In this document: positions 62,234 to 64,000 of the stretch, piece after piece | How the letters are laid out: each line of letters opens with the position of its first letter | Position numbering within the stretch: position 1 is the first letter of the stretch | Source: Chryseobacterium sp. Leaf405 | GTDB taxonomy: Bacteria; Bacteroidota; Bacteroidia; Flavobacteriales; Weeksellaceae | Direction: 5' to 3' | NCBI RefSeq assembly: GCF_001425355.1 | Contig: NZ_LMQN01000012.1 | Span: forward strand, 68,589-132,588 | Length of the DNA: 64,000 nt | Made by a program: the position numbers and the translations under genes | Notes under the pieces: model-generated | The model's database searches: none | The model's input: only the letters and a program-made list of their open reading frames with translations | What the model was told of the DNA's origin: nothing

Positions 62234-62249
62234 TTTCGAATAAATAAAA

Positions 62250-62304
62250 TTTTAAACCATTAAGAGGATTGAAGGTTAAACTTATACTTTTTAATGGTTT
62301 AAAA
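62250..62304. repeat. 14-bp perfect inverted repeat after uxaC
   Basis: TTTTAAACCATTAA (62250-62263) is perfectly inverted at 62291-62304 (TTAATGGTTTAAAA) around a 27-nt loop. No clear T-run follows on the plus strand. It may attenuate or stabilise the transcript between uxaC and kdgK. Confidence 0.6.
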
Positions 62305-62436
62305 ATCTTCAAATAATTAAGATTAATAAAAGTTTCTGCTTATTTGATCTTTTATTTTCAAAATATTAACTTAAAATAGCTTAAATCTCAAAAAAAATCA
62401 TGTTTTTTGTGATTGAATAAAGAGTTAAGTAAAAAT

Positions 62437-63444
62437 ATGGGCAACAAAATTCTTACTTTCGGTGAAGTAATCATGAGACTTTCGCCTCCCGGAAACAAAA
62501 CAATGAAGCAAAGCCACGAAATGGAATTCTTTTTTGGCGGAACTGAGCTGAATGTAGCTTCATCATTGGCAACAATGGGTTGCGACGTGACGCATATCAG
62601 TAATGTTTCTGATGATTTTGTGGGAGAATCGGCACTTTCTTTCATCAAAAGTTTTGGTATTAATACAAGCTTTATCAATAAAAACGAACATCCTTTAGGA
62701 TTGTATTTCCTGGAAGTTGGTTCATCAGTTCGCGCAAGCAGAATTGCTTATAACAGACTGAACGGTTCATTTGCCAATATCAAACCTGAACAAATTGACT
62801 GGAAAAAAGCGTTGGAAGGTTGCCAGTATTTCCACTGGACAGGCATTAGCCCTGGAATTTCGGAAGGTGCTTACGAATCTTTGAAAGAAGGTTTATTAAC
62901 TGCCCGTGAAATGGGAATCGAGGTTACAACTGATCCAGCTTACCGTTCAAACCTTTGGAAATATGGTAAAAACGGAAATGAGGTTTTAAAAGAACTCGTT
63001 TCTCTATCAACAATTTTCATCGGTGGTGTTAATGAAATTAATGAGATTTTAGGAACTCAGTTTCCATCAAATAAAGAAGGTTTCCTGGAAGCTTGTGAAG
63101 AGTTGAAAAAGCAATGCCCTTCTATTCATAAAATTTTCGACAAAATAAGAATCGGGGTTACGGCGAGTTCTCAACAAACGAAAGGACGAGCTTTGGTGAA
63201 CGGAAATTATTTTGAAACGGAATTTTTAGAAATAGATCAGGTCGTTGACAGAATCGGGACAGGTGATGCTTTTGCAGCAGGTTTAATTTATGGTTTATTG
63301 AATTTCGATGACGAAAAAGCCTTGAATTTCGCCAACGCGGCTTGTGCCATCAAACATACAATTTTAGGTGACATCAACTATTGCAGCGCAGAAGATATTC
63401 TCGAAGTAATGGCGGGAAATTCAGGAGGGCGTATTAAAAGGTAA
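62437..63444 (+). CDS. kdgK: 2-dehydro-3-deoxygluconate kinase (PfkB family)
   Basis: Start at ATG 62437 (MGNKILTFGEVIMRLSPPG), the usual beginning for this family; a TTG 24 bp earlier adds eight residues. 335 aa. Ribokinase-fold motifs: FFGGTELNVASSLATMG near residue 35 and the C-terminal DRIGTGDAFAAGLIYGLL with the catalytic Asp. It phosphorylates KDG to KDPG. It could in principle accept another sugar acid, but the flanking kdu genes and KDPG aldolase fix the assignment. Confidence 0.92.
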   Translation: MGNKILTFGEVIMRLSPPGNKTMKQSHEMEFFFGGTELNVASSLATMGCDVTHISNVSDDFVGESALSFIKSFGINTSFINKNEHPLGLYFLEVGSSVRASRIAYNRLNGSFANIKPEQIDWKKALEGCQYFHWTGISPGISEGAYESLKEGLLTAREMGIEVTTDPAYRSNLWKYGKNGNEVLKELVSLSTIFIGGVNEINEILGTQFPSNKEGFLEACEELKKQCPSIHKIFDKIRIGVTASSQQTKGRALVNGNYFETEFLEIDQVVDRIGTGDAFAAGLIYGLLNFDDEKALNFANAACAIKHTILGDINYCSAEDILEVMAGNSGGRIKR

Positions 63445-63609
63445 TTGGCTTTGTCTTTTACAAGCGAAGCGACTTCGTGAACCTTAAAGCAGTTAGTAGT
63501 AAAAAAATCTTCGTGCACTCTGTGTTCAGAAAAAGATTAAAACAGCACACTAAAGGATGGATTTAATCCTATCAAAGATTATTTTTCTAACAGAATAATT
63601 TAAACAAAA

Positions 63610-64000
63610 ATGACAAAAATTCAAACAGTTACAAATGCCATTATCAATCAGGGGATTTTACCTTTGTATTATAATGCTGATGAAACGGTAACTTTAGATA
63701 TACTAAGATCGCTTTACAAAGCAGGAATCCGGGCAGTAGAATATACCAGCCGTGGGGAAGCTGCGTTGAGTAATTTTACTAAAATGGTAGAAATCCGTAA
63801 TGCGGAGATGCCGGAAATGCTTTTAGGAATCGGAACTATTAAGAATGTGAAGCAAGCTGAAGAATACTACAAAGTTGGCGCAGATTTCTTTATCAGTCCT
63901 GGTTTTGTGGCGGAAGTTGCCGCATTTTTAATTCCAAAAGATGTATTATACAGTCCGGGTTGTATGACACCGACTGAAATTATTGAAGCTGAAAGTTCAG
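63610..64000 (+). CDS. eda: KDPG aldolase (partial, cut by window end)
   Basis: The first 130 residues of a class I aldolase starting MTKIQTVTNAIINQGILPLYY. Family features are the catalytic glutamate in AGIRAVEYTSRG, GIGTIKNVKQAEEYYKVGADFF, and FFISPGF followed by SPGCMTPTEI. The Schiff-base lysine lies beyond the edge. It cleaves KDPG to pyruvate and glyceraldehyde-3-phosphate, completing the pathway. The frame is open to position 64000. Confidence 0.92.
   Translation, partial: MTKIQTVTNAIINQGILPLYYNADETVTLDILRSLYKAGIRAVEYTSRGEAALSNFTKMVEIRNAEMPEMLLGIGTIKNVKQAEEYYKVGADFFISPGFVAEVAAFLIPKDVLYSPGCMTPTEIIEAESS

Noticed and set aside
1..64000. CRISPR arrays, insertion sequences, prophage or rRNA genes
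   Set aside because: No regularly spaced direct repeats, transposase or integrase reading frames, phage genes or rRNA sequences were seen on either strand.

Overview
The window looks like a chromosomal segment of a Flavobacteriia member, most like Chryseobacterium (Weeksellaceae). The grounds are the AT-rich DNA, the absence of Shine-Dalgarno sites, TAnnTTTG-type -7 promoter elements, a short NuoG, T9SS C-terminal sorting domains, a SusC/SusD pair, DUF4280/LysM proteins, and 'MKNLKKL...GG' bacteriocin-like leader peptides. The genus is an inference from these features, not a database match.

Layout. (1) 1-3455, minus strand: three LysM / DUF4280 (PAAR-like) / lysozyme-like genes that look like a type VI secretion effector module. 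The last one is interrupted by an apparent frameshift and runs off the left edge. (2) 3695-17973, minus strand: a complete complex I operon, nuoA-B-C-D-E-F-[outer-membrane protein]-G-H-I-J-K-L-M-N. It has a short NuoG, an outer-membrane beta-barrel gene inserted between nuoF and nuoG, and spacers full of degenerate short repeats. (3) 18089-30176: housekeeping and miscellaneous genes: a T9SS-secreted protein, a 58-aa membrane protein, a GNAT-like protein, a YugP-type zinc peptidase, a YigZ/IMPACT protein, two small Cys-rich double-glycine peptides, ribD, a DUF349 protein, aroE, a T9SS-secreted endonuclease I, a LolC/E-type permease, rbfA and mce. (4) A CAU tRNA at 30239-30312 with its own promoter and terminator, followed by a 1005-aa VIT/vWA/DUF2135 protein. 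(5) 33941-64000: a large pectin utilisation locus.

Pectin locus logic. SusC/SusD bind and import oligosaccharides. CE8 pectin methylesterases, a CE12-type acetylesterase and three alpha/beta-hydrolase esterases remove decorations. PL1 and PL10 lyases and a GH28 hydrolase cut the galacturonan backbone. GH105 releases unsaturated uronate, and GH43 and GH95 trim side chains. KdgF, KduI and KduD convert the unsaturated monomer to KDG, KdgK phosphorylates it, and the KDPG aldolase (cut by the right edge) yields pyruvate and glyceraldehyde-3-phosphate. UxaC starts the saturated-galacturonate branch; its partners UxaB and UxaA are not in the window. Depolymerisation genes are on the minus strand and monomer catabolism genes on the plus strand, divided by an 865-bp AT-rich divergent region. 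That region carries two LacI-family-like operators (core GCAATCGATT), one near each side. No HTCS, ECF or AraC regulator is visible, so control by a LacI-type repressor encoded outside the window is the leading inference.

No CRISPR array, insertion sequence, rRNA or prophage was seen.
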